From positions 1-33,356 of the forward strand of contig JACMNP010000032.1 in NCBI GenBank assembly GCA_014378495.1: a stretch of DNA of 33,356 bases, written 5' to 3'. The notes below the pieces were generated by a model that did not search any database, was not told the DNA's origin, and saw only the letters and a list, made by a program, of their open reading frames with translations. A program made the position numbers and the translations under genes. The number at the start of each line of letters is the position of its first letter. Position 1 is the first letter of the stretch. This document shows, piece by piece, positions 1 to 8,896 of the stretch. The stretch is from Methylotenera sp. Its GTDB lineage: Bacteria; Pseudomonadota; Gammaproteobacteria; Burkholderiales; Methylophilaceae.

Positions 1-330
1 CATATTGATAATCACGCAGTTTACAAAGGCGAGGTGAAAAATCCAGTATTTATTTCGGCTGAGCCTGGCGATGTGGTTTTATTTTCTTCATTTATGTTGC
101 ATTCAACTACACCGAATATTACGCAGGAAAGCCGCTGGGCATATGTGATTGAATATATGCAGATGGACAAAACGGATCCTTTTATCGAGGCTCCCTATTT
201 AGTAGTTGCTAAAGACGGTCAATCACATTTGGAGTATTTAGATGTGTTACCAAGTAGCAAAAATATTATCAATCGACTCAAATATAGTAATTTGAAGCAA
301 AAAATTAAGGCTGCATTATTTCCTGCGTAA
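1..330 (+). CDS. Phytanoyl-CoA dioxygenase (PhyH)-like 2OG-Fe(II) oxygenase, C-terminal fragment (5' truncated by window)
   Basis: Frame is open from base 1 (HIDNHAVYKGEVKNPVFISAEPGDVVLFSSFMLHSTTPNITQESRWAYVIEYM...). The E-x-GDVVLFSS-x-x-LHS-x-x-N-x-T...RWA pattern is typical of PhyH C-termini. The listed ORF start at 34 is probably internal. Confidence 0.7.
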   Translation, partial: HIDNHAVYKGEVKNPVFISAEPGDVVLFSSFMLHSTTPNITQESRWAYVIEYMQMDKTDPFIEAPYLVVAKDGQSHLEYLDVLPSSKNIINRLKYSNLKQKIKAALFPA

Positions 331-957
331 ATCAACGTGTGATTTGATTAACTCTATGGCTTGAAAACGAAATCTGCTGCCATCAGCATCTTTCACCCAC
401 ATATGTAGCAGGCCGCTAAAGAATAAGTGTGTATCAAGTGCTAATGCGCGAGGTGAGTGCGAGCCAGATAATAGATTAAGTGATTTAGCTCGCTCGTAAG
501 CCAGTTGAATTTTCTCTGTAATACTTGAGCAATTGTTCAGTATTTCTTGCAATACTGTCGCAAAATCTTCTACGTACTCACATTTAATCATCATGATTTC
601 ATATGTTTGACGCATTTGAAGGTCACTATTAAGCTCAACAATGGTATGGCATAGACTGTTCTCAATTTGAGTGAGTGGGTCTTCCTGCTTGTTGCTAGTT
701 TTGTCGTTAGTATTCTCGACTGCGAGCATATCGTCCATACGGTCGATTAATGGTAAAAAAGCTTGGTCACGAAGGGCATGAAAAATTTCAGCCTTATTTT
801 TAAAATGCCAATATACAGCGCCACGTGTGACTTCCGCTTGTGTTGCAATATGTTCTAAAGTGGTTCGACTTACACCACGGGCTAAAAAAACAATTCGCGC
901 AGCATCAATAATGCTTAGCCTTGTCAGTTCTGCATCTTCTTTCGTTTTTCTTACCAT
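316..957 (-). CDS. TetR/AcrR-family transcriptional repressor of the adjacent RND efflux operon
   Basis: N-terminal HTH of TetR type (RLSIIDAARIVFLARGVSRTTLEHIATQAEVTRGAVYWHFKNKAEIFHAL), 213 aa, divergent from the efflux operon; AcrR/TtgR-like C-terminal region. Confidence 0.93.
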   Translation of the reverse strand: MVRKTKEDAELTRLSIIDAARIVFLARGVSRTTLEHIATQAEVTRGAVYWHFKNKAEIFHALRDQAFLPLIDRMDDMLAVENTNDKTSNKQEDPLTQIENSLCHTIVELNSDLQMRQTYEIMMIKCEYVEDFATVLQEILNNCSSITEKIQLAYERAKSLNLLSGSHSPRALALDTHLFFSGLLHMWVKDADGSRFRFQAIELIKSHVDLRRK

Positions 958-1026
958 TAGCTATATGTCCCAATAATGTGGCTGTTTTAATTTATTATTA
1001 GACTTAAATATTAACAGAAAGTTGTT

Positions 1027-1077
1027 TACATACATTCATGTTTGTATATAATATACATACAAATTTGAATGTATGCA
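1027..1077. promoter_or_regulatory. Two tandem AcrR-like 24-bp operators (1027-1050 and 1054-1077) overlapping divergent promoters
   Basis: TACATACATT-CATG-TTTGTATATA and TACATACAAA-TTTG-AATGTATGCA, the same layout as the known E. coli AcrR operator TACATACATT-TGTG-AATGTATGTA. Plus-strand promoter TTTACA (1025-1030)/16 bp/TATAAT (1047-1052); minus-strand promoter TTGCAT (1078-1073)/17 bp/TATATT (1055-1050). Confidence 0.75.
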
Positions 1078-1176
1078 AGTGTTATTCAGCAAAAATAGTG
1101 TAAATTAAGTAAAAACAAATAGTATAAAACCCTGCATAATTAGCAACATAGCATAATCAAAGAGATGGAGTCATCA

Positions 1177-2403
1177 ATGTTAGTCAATACAACCGTAGTA
1201 GCTGCGAAACAAAAAAATCTTTCTAGGTTTGCACCGTTAGCGTTTAGCGCAAAGGTGGCTACCATTACACTCGTCACTGGTATTGCTTTGATTAGTTGTG
1301 GCAAAAAAGTGGATCCGCAAGCGGGCGGTGCAATGCCTGCGATGCCAGTAAGTGTTATTGAGTTGAAGGCGACTAGCGTGCCAATTAGTGCTGAGTCTGT
1401 CGCGCAAACAGAAGGTGCTAAAGAAGTAGAAATACGCCCACGTGTTGGTGGCATTTTACTCAAAAAATTGTTTGAAGAAGGTGCGCCAATCAAAGCTGGG
1501 CAAGCCATGTTTTTAATTGACCCAGTACCATTTCAAATTGCATTAGCTAATGCTAAAGCCCAGTTAGCACAACAGCAATCGCGAGTTGAGCAAACGCAAC
1601 GAGAGGCGCAACGTTTACAAGGCTTATTAACTACTCAATCAATCAGTCAGCGTGAGGCTGATAATGCTGGTTCTGATAACTCCCAAGCGCGAGCAGGATT
1701 GGCGCAGTATGAAGCGAGCGTGCACGAGGCGGAGCTCAATTTATCTTACACTACAGTGACTTCACCATTGTCTGGTATCGCAGGGCGCTTTGAGTTTTCT
1801 GAAGGTGCGCTGGTTAGTGCAAATACTAGTTTGTTAACGACTGTTAGCCAAATTTCACCAATTTGGGTGAGGTTTAGTTTGTCTGATAGTGAGTCAGCGC
1901 AATTAGGGGGTCATTTAACTGAGGCAAATGTGAAAGAAGTGGCTTTGTTATTGCCTAATGGTAAAGAGTATCCTAAAAAAGGTAAGTTGAATTTCGCTGC
2001 GAGTGGTATTGATCCGCAATTAGGTACACAGCAACTACGTGCAGTATTTGAAAATACTGATAAAACTTTATTGCCTGGTCAGTTTGTTCGCGTACGTGTA
2101 ACAACGGGTACAAAAGACGGTGTATTTGTAGTACCACAAATTGCAGTGTCAACCAATGACCAAGGCAAATTCGTTTATGTAGCGAATGAGAAAAACGAGG
2201 CCATTATTAAACCAATTGTCGTAGGGAATTGGGTAGGTAAAGATTGGGTAGTACTCAGTGGGCTAGAGGCTGGTGAGAAAGTCATCGTCGATAATGTCAT
2301 TAAATTACATCCTGGTGTTGCAGTCGCGCCACATCCATTAGTTGCGGTAGCGGATGAAACTGAAGATCCGAGTTCAAGCAAAGCTGTTAAGCCTGCTAAA
2401 TAA
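1177..2403 (+). CDS. acrA: RND efflux periplasmic adaptor (membrane fusion lipoprotein)
   Basis: Lipobox ALISC near the N-terminus; VEIRPRVGGIL...GAPIKAGQAMFLIDP lipoyl/hairpin region typical of AcrA/MexA. ORF is open from 1165, but ATG 1177 is better placed behind GGAG (1167-1170). Confidence 0.92.
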   Translation: MLVNTTVVAAKQKNLSRFAPLAFSAKVATITLVTGIALISCGKKVDPQAGGAMPAMPVSVIELKATSVPISAESVAQTEGAKEVEIRPRVGGILLKKLFEEGAPIKAGQAMFLIDPVPFQIALANAKAQLAQQQSRVEQTQREAQRLQGLLTTQSISQREADNAGSDNSQARAGLAQYEASVHEAELNLSYTTVTSPLSGIAGRFEFSEGALVSANTSLLTTVSQISPIWVRFSLSDSESAQLGGHLTEANVKEVALLLPNGKEYPKKGKLNFAASGIDPQLGTQQLRAVFENTDKTLLPGQFVRVRVTTGTKDGVFVVPQIAVSTNDQGKFVYVANEKNEAIIKPIVVGNWVGKDWVVLSGLEAGEKVIVDNVIKLHPGVAVAPHPLVAVADETEDPSSSKAVKPAK

Positions 2404-2434
2404 GCATCTACTCTAAGTTTAGACGAGAAATAAT

Positions 2435-5400
2435 ATGACCAAATTCTTTATCACGCGGCCTATTTTTGCCAGCGTACTATCTATTATCATTGTGTTGGCC
2501 GGTTTGGCTGCGGCACTCAAATTGCCGATTACGCAATATCCAGAAATTGCGCCACCTACTGTACTGATTACAGCGACTTATCCTGGTGCAAGTGCTGATA
2601 CGCTTTCTAAAACTGTTGCAGCGCCCATTGAAGAGCAATTAAGCGGTGTTGAAGGTTTGCTTTACTTCAACTCTAGTGCTGACTCTAGTGGTACTTTAAA
2701 TATTACTGCTACTTTTGAAGTGGGTACAGATGTGAATCAAGCCACTTTCAACGTGAGTAACCGTGTGAACATTGCTTTGCCACGTTTACCTGATGAAGTG
2801 CGAAGGACTGGTTTAGTCGTACAAAAACGGTCAAATGATATTTTGCTTGTTGTGATGTTAACCGACAAACAGCAAAAGTACGATACGCTTTACCTAAGTA
2901 ATTACGCGACATTAAATGTGTTGGATGAACTCAAACGTATTAAAGGCGTGGGTGATGCTAACATTTTTGGTGCGCAAGATTATTCTATGCGAATTTGGTT
3001 ACGTCCAGACCGCATGGCGCAACTAGGTGTAACGACGACAGATATCGCTAATGCTATTCAGGCACAGAATGCTCAATATGCCGCTGGTAAAATTGGTCAA
3101 GAACCTTCACCTTCAACGCAAGAGCTGGTTTATACGGTGACAGCTAAAGGCCGTTTGGTTGACCCAAGTTCGTTTGGCAATATTATCGTACGGGCTGAAG
3201 GTCCACGCGGTGTGCTTTATTTAAAAGACGTCGCACGTATTGAGCTTGGCTCACAAACCTATAACGTACGTACAGCGCTAGATGGCTTGCCTGGCGTAGG
3301 TATTCCAATATTTTTACAAACAGGTGCCAATTCACTTGATACTGCAAAAGCCATTAAAGACAAAATGGCTGAACTTAAGAAAAGATTCCCAGAAGGTGTG
3401 GATTGGGAAGTGCCTTATGATACGAGTGATTTTGTTAAATCTTCTATCATTGAAGTAGTAAAAACACTTGGCGAAGCGATGGTATTGGTAGTGCTAGTGG
3501 TGTTTTTATTCTTGCAAAGCTGGCGCGCAACTTTAATTCCATTGATTGCCGTACCTATTTCATTGATTGGTACGTTTGCAGGATTATGGATGTTCGGTTT
3601 CTCAATCAATACGTTAACTCTTTTCGCTATGGTGCTTTCTATCGGGATTGTGGTGGATGATGCGATTGTGGTACTAGAAAACGTAGAACGTTTGATGTCC
3701 GAAGAAAAACTATCGCCTATCAAAGCGGCGATTAAGTCTATGGAGCAGGTGTCAGGTGCTGTTATTGCCATTGTATTAGTGTTATGCGCTGTGTTTATCC
3801 CAGTAGCGTTCTTAGGCGGTATTGCTGGACAAATGTATCGTCAATTCGCGGTTACGGTAGCTGTGGCAGTAGTAATTTCTGGCATTGTTGCTTTAACACT
3901 TACACCAGCATTGTGCGCAATTTTACTTAAAGAAGTACATAAAGAATCAAAATTCTTTAAGCCGTTTAATCGTGGATTTTTAAAATTAACAGACTTTTAT
4001 TCATCGACAGTGAGCTTAACGTTGCGCCATAAGTTTATTGGTACTTTAGTCTTCAGCGGTATTATTCTGTTGGTTGTGATTTTACTAAGAAGTGTGCCTG
4101 GCAGCTTTGTGCCTGCGGAAGATCAAGGCTATGTAGTTACCGCTGTTATCATGCCAGACGGTGCGACCCTACGACGCACGATTAAAACGACACAAAATGT
4201 GCGTGCCGCGATTGCCAAAGACCCTGCAGTAGCTTTTGAATTTGCTGTCTATGGTTTTGATTTGATTGGTGGTGGTAATAAAACGAGTGCAGGTACCATG
4301 TTCGTCCGGCTAAAAGACTGGGCAGAGCGTACTACGACTGCTGACGATATCGTTAAAAAGCTGTTTGGTATAGGGATGAGTCAGCCTGATGGCATGGCAA
4401 TCGCATTTAATCCACCTGCGATTCGTGGATTAGGTAGCTCTGGCGGGTTTGAAGTCTATGTGCAAAGTCGTGGTGATTCTGATCCTTTACACTTGTTTGC
4501 AGTAGTGAATAGTTTTACCGATGCACTCAAAAAAGAGAAGGAATTAGCGGGTATCAATACATTCTTCCGCCCAACAGTGCCTCAACTATTTGTGGAAGTT
4601 GACGAAGCTAAAGCTATTTCACAAGGTGTACCAGTGGCTGATATTTACGCCACCTTGCAAAGTACGATGGGCTCGCTATATGTGAATGACTTTAATAAGT
4701 CGGGTCGTACTTATAGAGTGCAATTGCAAGCTGAGGCAGAGTATCGCATGACAGCTGAAGACTTAGGCAAGGTATATGTACGCTCAACAGCAGGTCAAAT
4801 GATTCCACTTTCAGCCTTGAGCAAAGTGAGTAATATTGTAGGTGCTGAGCAATTAGAGCGTTATAACGGTCTGCTTTCTGCCAAAGTTTTAGGGGGTGGT
4901 GCACCTGGCATTAGTTCTGGTGAGGCCATCAAAATGGTAGAGAAAGTTGCAGCAGAAAACCTACCTGACGGCTATCAAATTGCTTGGACTGGTCAAGCGT
5001 ACCAAGAAAAACGTACAGGGTCCGCAGCTATTTTTGCATTCGGTTTTGCGATTATTATGGTGTTCTTGATTTTAGCCGCACAATTTGAAACTTGGGCACT
5101 ACCATTGGCTGTGATTATGGCGGTGCCATTTGCTTTGGCAGGTGCTTTATTGGCTGTGCTATTGCGTGGTATGCCGAATGATATTTACTTCCAAATTGGT
5201 TTGATCACATTAGTTGGGTTGGCAGCAAAAAATGCAATTTTAATTGTAGAGTTTGCAAGCCAAAAAATGGAAGAGGGTATGCCTGTGGCGCAAGCTGCGC
5301 TTGAAGCTGCGAGAATGCGCTTTAGACCGATTGTCATGACATCAATGGCGTTTGTATTAGGTATCGTTCCGTTAGTGATTGCTACTGGGGCAGGTGCTGC

Positions 5401-5572
5401 AGCCCGCCGCAGTATGGGTACTGGTGTCCTCGGCGGTATGATATTAGCGACATTTGTGGCAACAATATTTATTCCACTGTTCTTCACTTGGTTAAGCAAT
5501 ACCCATGTGGATAGAAAACATCATGACAAAGGCTTAGTGCCGCAAGTAGATCACTCCAAGGAAACAGTATGA
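2435..5572 (+). CDS. acrB: RND multidrug efflux transporter, HAE1/AcrB-type inner membrane pump
   Basis: 1045 aa; MTKFFITRPIFASVLSIIIVLAG start, GIVVDDAIVVLENVER (TM4 Asp pair) and LAAKNAILIVEFA (TM10 Lys) motifs. Confidence 0.96.
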   Translation: MTKFFITRPIFASVLSIIIVLAGLAAALKLPITQYPEIAPPTVLITATYPGASADTLSKTVAAPIEEQLSGVEGLLYFNSSADSSGTLNITATFEVGTDVNQATFNVSNRVNIALPRLPDEVRRTGLVVQKRSNDILLVVMLTDKQQKYDTLYLSNYATLNVLDELKRIKGVGDANIFGAQDYSMRIWLRPDRMAQLGVTTTDIANAIQAQNAQYAAGKIGQEPSPSTQELVYTVTAKGRLVDPSSFGNIIVRAEGPRGVLYLKDVARIELGSQTYNVRTALDGLPGVGIPIFLQTGANSLDTAKAIKDKMAELKKRFPEGVDWEVPYDTSDFVKSSIIEVVKTLGEAMVLVVLVVFLFLQSWRATLIPLIAVPISLIGTFAGLWMFGFSINTLTLFAMVLSIGIVVDDAIVVLENVERLMSEEKLSPIKAAIKSMEQVSGAVIAIVLVLCAVFIPVAFLGGIAGQMYRQFAVTVAVAVVISGIVALTLTPALCAILLKEVHKESKFFKPFNRGFLKLTDFYSSTVSLTLRHKFIGTLVFSGIILLVVILLRSVPGSFVPAEDQGYVVTAVIMPDGATLRRTIKTTQNVRAAIAKDPAVAFEFAVYGFDLIGGGNKTSAGTMFVRLKDWAERTTTADDIVKKLFGIGMSQPDGMAIAFNPPAIRGLGSSGGFEVYVQSRGDSDPLHLFAVVNSFTDALKKEKELAGINTFFRPTVPQLFVEVDEAKAISQGVPVADIYATLQSTMGSLYVNDFNKSGRTYRVQLQAEAEYRMTAEDLGKVYVRSTAGQMIPLSALSKVSNIVGAEQLERYNGLLSAKVLGGGAPGISSGEAIKMVEKVAAENLPDGYQIAWTGQAYQEKRTGSAAIFAFGFAIIMVFLILAAQFETWALPLAVIMAVPFALAGALLAVLLRGMPNDIYFQIGLITLVGLAAKNAILIVEFASQKMEEGMPVAQAALEAARMRFRPIVMTSMAFVLGIVPLVIATGAGAAARRSMGTGVLGGMILATFVATIFIPLFFTWLSNTHVDRKHHDKGLVPQVDHSKETV

Positions 5573-7050
5573 TGAAGGACAATCAATCGAATAATATGAC
5601 TCATAAAATCACAGACAATATCAACCTGAAGCTTGTTTCTTTGGCAGTAGCGGCAGCTTTGTTATCAGGGTGCCAATCGATATGGCCAGATTATTTGCGT
5701 CCTAAAGTAGCAGTGCCTGCACAGTATACTGAAGCGGCCGATCAAACTAAAGACAACGCAACTAGCCAAGTTTCAAATACATGGTGGACGCTGTATCAAG
5801 ATCAGGTATTAAATGATTTGGTTACAAAAGCGTTGGTGAACAATACTGATATTAAATTAGCTGCCGCACGTATTGAAGAGGCCGATGCAGTGATGCGTGA
5901 AGTAGGCGCAGCGCTGTTCCCACAAGTAGACTTGAACGCTGCAGCCACGCGTACGCGCGTGACAGAAGCTGGTGCTAATCCAATATTTTCAGGTAATCCA
6001 CGTAATGATTATATTGGTCAACTCGGCACGTCATTTGAGATTGACTTTTGGGGTAAGTTTCGTCGTGCTAAAGAGTCTGCGCGTGCTCAAGCATTATCTA
6101 CCCGTTATGCAAAAGATACTGTTGCCTTATCGCTTGCAGGTTTAGTGGCAAGTAATTATTTGGTATTACGCAGTTTGGAGTCACAAATCGTCGTAACTCA
6201 AGACAACTTAAAAAGTCGTGATGATAGTTTAGCCTTAACTAAACGCCGCTTAGATGGTGGTGTTGCATCCGCTTTGGATGTGCATCAAGCTGAAGTCGCG
6301 AGCGCTAATCTAAGTGCACAATTAGCTGAGTTGACCAGAATGAGAGCCGTTACATTACATCAATTGGCTGTATTAACGGGTACTTTAGATTTGAATGTGG
6401 CCACAGCTGATATTAAGGCTTTGCCGATTCCTCCAACCCCCCCTGCAGGTTTACCTTCAAGCTTATTAGAAGCACGGCCAGATGTACGACAAGCTGAAGA
6501 GGATATGATTGCTGCAAATGCAAATATCGCTGTTGCGAAAGCTGCGTTATACCCAAGTATTTCACTCACTGCTAGTTTTGGTGGAGAGAGTTTAGAGCTA
6601 GGCGATATATTAAAATCCGCAGCGCGTATATGGTCTGGTGGTTTAAGTTTAAATCTGCCAATTTTTGATTCTGGTAGATTGAACTCAAAAGTTGACCAAG
6701 CTAGCGCTAAGCAAAAGCAAGCACTTGCCAGCTACGAAGGTGCCGTTCAAAACGCTTTTAGAGAAGTGAATGATGCTTTAATTAACTTACGACAATATAC
6801 CGAACGCGAATCTGCGCTTAATAGAAGTCAGGAAGCAGCTAAAAAAGCCTTAGATGTTTCTGAAAATCGCTATAAGTCAGGCTATTCAGCATATTTAGAT
6901 GTGTTAGATGCACAACGTGTTTACAATGACGCAGCATTAGCATTCATTCAAAGCCGCCAATCAAGGCTAGTAGCCACTGTAGACTTGTTTAAATCCTTGG
7001 GTGGTGGCTGGAAAGCGGATGCATTAGAGCAGACTAAATCAGGACGCTAA
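5569..7050 (+). CDS. RND efflux outer membrane lipoprotein (OprM/NodT family)
   Basis: Lipobox LLSGC; TWWTLYQDQVLNDLV, repeated OEP domains, LLEARPDVRQAEEDM motif; start overlaps the acrB stop (ATGA). Confidence 0.95.
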   Translation: MMKDNQSNNMTHKITDNINLKLVSLAVAAALLSGCQSIWPDYLRPKVAVPAQYTEAADQTKDNATSQVSNTWWTLYQDQVLNDLVTKALVNNTDIKLAAARIEEADAVMREVGAALFPQVDLNAAATRTRVTEAGANPIFSGNPRNDYIGQLGTSFEIDFWGKFRRAKESARAQALSTRYAKDTVALSLAGLVASNYLVLRSLESQIVVTQDNLKSRDDSLALTKRRLDGGVASALDVHQAEVASANLSAQLAELTRMRAVTLHQLAVLTGTLDLNVATADIKALPIPPTPPAGLPSSLLEARPDVRQAEEDMIAANANIAVAKAALYPSISLTASFGGESLELGDILKSAARIWSGGLSLNLPIFDSGRLNSKVDQASAKQKQALASYEGAVQNAFREVNDALINLRQYTERESALNRSQEAAKKALDVSENRYKSGYSAYLDVLDAQRVYNDAALAFIQSRQSRLVATVDLFKSLGGGWKADALEQTKSGR

Positions 7051-8724
7051 CTTTTTTACAAGCTGACTTCCTACATCCTCAACGTAACTAACACGAATCC
7101 AATCTTCGTGACGTTCCAATGTTTCAGTAAATCTAACATGCATATCAGTGCCTAGAATATTCACTTTAAACGTATCATTTTTATTGAATTGAAGTCTAGG
7201 CACGATTAGCGACGCTTGTAATGAAACGCCATATTCTTCAGGCACGTACAGGCACGTAAAATTTGTTGCACTATTGCTGAAGTTTGCATTGATGTCATTG
7301 ACGTTATCGACAATATTGCGTATTTTTCCTGCATTCATAGTGGTATTTTTTACTTCTACACAAAATGCAGTTCTACTTAGCACCTCAATACCAATGTGTA
7401 ATTCATTTCCAGCCACTGGTTTGATGCTACGAATTACACCTACGCTCATACTATATTTGGACTCTTTTACAGATACACCTACCATCATGCCTAAGCTTAC
7501 TTCATTAGCTTGTTTATTGACGCGCATGCCAATACCTTTACCACTTTCATCGACGATATTAGAGTAGCCAGCACCTAAATCCACATAAATGATGTTTGGC
7601 TCAGAACGACCCTTCACCATATTGTGAGAAGCTAATCTTTCCTCAAAAGTTTTTTCGCCTTTGTAAGTTTTTTCACCCCGCTGAACTTGTATGTTTTCAT
7701 ATTGTTTGATTTGAGTGCACGTATCTTCAAAGCCATAAGTAGTCGTGGCTGTTTTAGCAGTTTTAGTACGTTCTTGGCTTCTACGTTGACGTTTATAACC
7801 TGCACGAGACCATTCTGTGCGTAAAACTTCTAGCGTGGGTAAGAAATATTTGCTATTGATAAACTCCCCTAGTGCTAATTGTCTAGGCGATATGTTAAAT
7901 TCAATCGCAGAAATACATAATTCAATTTTAGAATTGATGGTATCAAAACACCAATAGCGATAAGAGTCTGAAGGTGTAAAGTTTCTAATGCGTTTAGCTG
8001 GCAGATTAACCGCAGAATCTACATAAAATAGATGTTTCTTCTCATCAAAAACACTTTCAACTACACTTTTAGCTGCCCATTTAGTCAGCAATTTACTCAC
8101 AATATCAATTTGCTGTCTTTTGAAACTTAAGCTTTCTAAACTACCGAGCATACATGCGTGGATATAAGCCACCGAAAGTGTGATAGGTTCTTGCTCTGAA
8201 TAGAGCGTTACACTGCTTTCTACTAATGAATTATTTTCAGCAAGTTTATATAATTGCGCTATTTGTAGCCAAACATTGGCTGGTGAACTATTAAAGTTGT
8301 AATAGCGCCATTTAACCATTTGTGTCGCGCTGTTCATGGCACGACCTAACATTAGAGGCAGCAATGGATGATTTACTAATCCTAGATTTTCAATAAGCGT
8401 GAAGTAAACTAAAAATATTTGGCGATGATAAAAAAAGACAGATTGCGTGATACGCTCTTCAAGCTCAATACCGATATTTTCAATATTGATGTAGTGCGAT
8501 GTGATTCTTTCGACAATGATGTGTGTTTTTTCGTCAATCGCAAGTAATGCCTGTAAATATTGTTCATCTTTGAAGCATCCATTCTTGAAATCTTCATTCA
8601 ATTTTTTTGTGCAATATTCTATAGCAGACATATCATCCATACCGCTCAGTTCATTAGCCCAAGCCAAGCTAGCATTAGCTTTTGATGTTAATGATTTACT
8701 AAATATTTTTTTAAGTAATTTCAT
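7039..8724 (-). CDS. Conserved protein of unknown function with putative degenerate PilZ-like C-terminal domain (paralog A)
   Basis: 561 aa, paralogous to the 8897-10579 product (shared WLQ...AE, YVD...AKRIR...P, REWSR..Y.RQRR, DES..G.G, VIRSI.P....IGIE.LS). DxSxxG-like motif DESGKG. Confidence 0.55.
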   Translation of the reverse strand: MKLLKKIFSKSLTSKANASLAWANELSGMDDMSAIEYCTKKLNEDFKNGCFKDEQYLQALLAIDEKTHIIVERITSHYINIENIGIELEERITQSVFFYHRQIFLVYFTLIENLGLVNHPLLPLMLGRAMNSATQMVKWRYYNFNSSPANVWLQIAQLYKLAENNSLVESSVTLYSEQEPITLSVAYIHACMLGSLESLSFKRQQIDIVSKLLTKWAAKSVVESVFDEKKHLFYVDSAVNLPAKRIRNFTPSDSYRYWCFDTINSKIELCISAIEFNISPRQLALGEFINSKYFLPTLEVLRTEWSRAGYKRQRRSQERTKTAKTATTTYGFEDTCTQIKQYENIQVQRGEKTYKGEKTFEERLASHNMVKGRSEPNIIYVDLGAGYSNIVDESGKGIGMRVNKQANEVSLGMMVGVSVKESKYSMSVGVIRSIKPVAGNELHIGIEVLSRTAFCVEVKNTTMNAGKIRNIVDNVNDINANFSNSATNFTCLYVPEEYGVSLQASLIVPRLQFNKNDTFKVNILGTDMHVRFTETLERHEDWIRVSYVEDVGSQLVKKLAS

Positions 8725-8734
8725 ATTATGTTTT

Positions 8735-8753
8735 ATATCTTAATTGAAGATAT
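8735..8753. repeat. Perfect 7-bp inverted repeat ATATCTT-AATTG-AAGATAT just upstream of paralog A
   Basis: Read directly from sequence; 10 bp upstream of the ATG at 8724 (minus strand). Confidence 0.7.
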
Positions 8754-8896
8754 GTTAGTAACAGCAAATAATATGCCAGCTGTTTTTTCATAAAACTCTT
8801 GATCACTAACTCATTGTGGATTTAAAGTAGATTCGGCGTAAATAGCCCGTAAGAGCTATTAGTTTGAAAGTTAGAGCGAGGGCTAGGTAAAGAAAT

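Noticed and set aside
1140-1508. 122-aa minus-strand ORF antisense to acrA
   Set aside because: Lies inside a confidently called CDS with no family resemblance. The same applies to the other short antisense ORFs in acrB, gltX, purA, DHPS-like, mtaD, dnaX and ALDH genes.
7240-7260. Tandem 10-bp duplication CAGGCACGTA CAGGCACGTA inside paralog A
   Set aside because: Only two copies, within coding sequence, and the reading frame stays intact; too little to suggest a functional repeat.
8841-8860. AATAGC-ccgtaaga-GCTATT inverted repeat between the paralogs, echoed as AATAGC...GCTATT near 12178-12195
   Set aside because: Short AT-rich arms with different loops, no T-run; two occurrences are not enough to call a repeat family.
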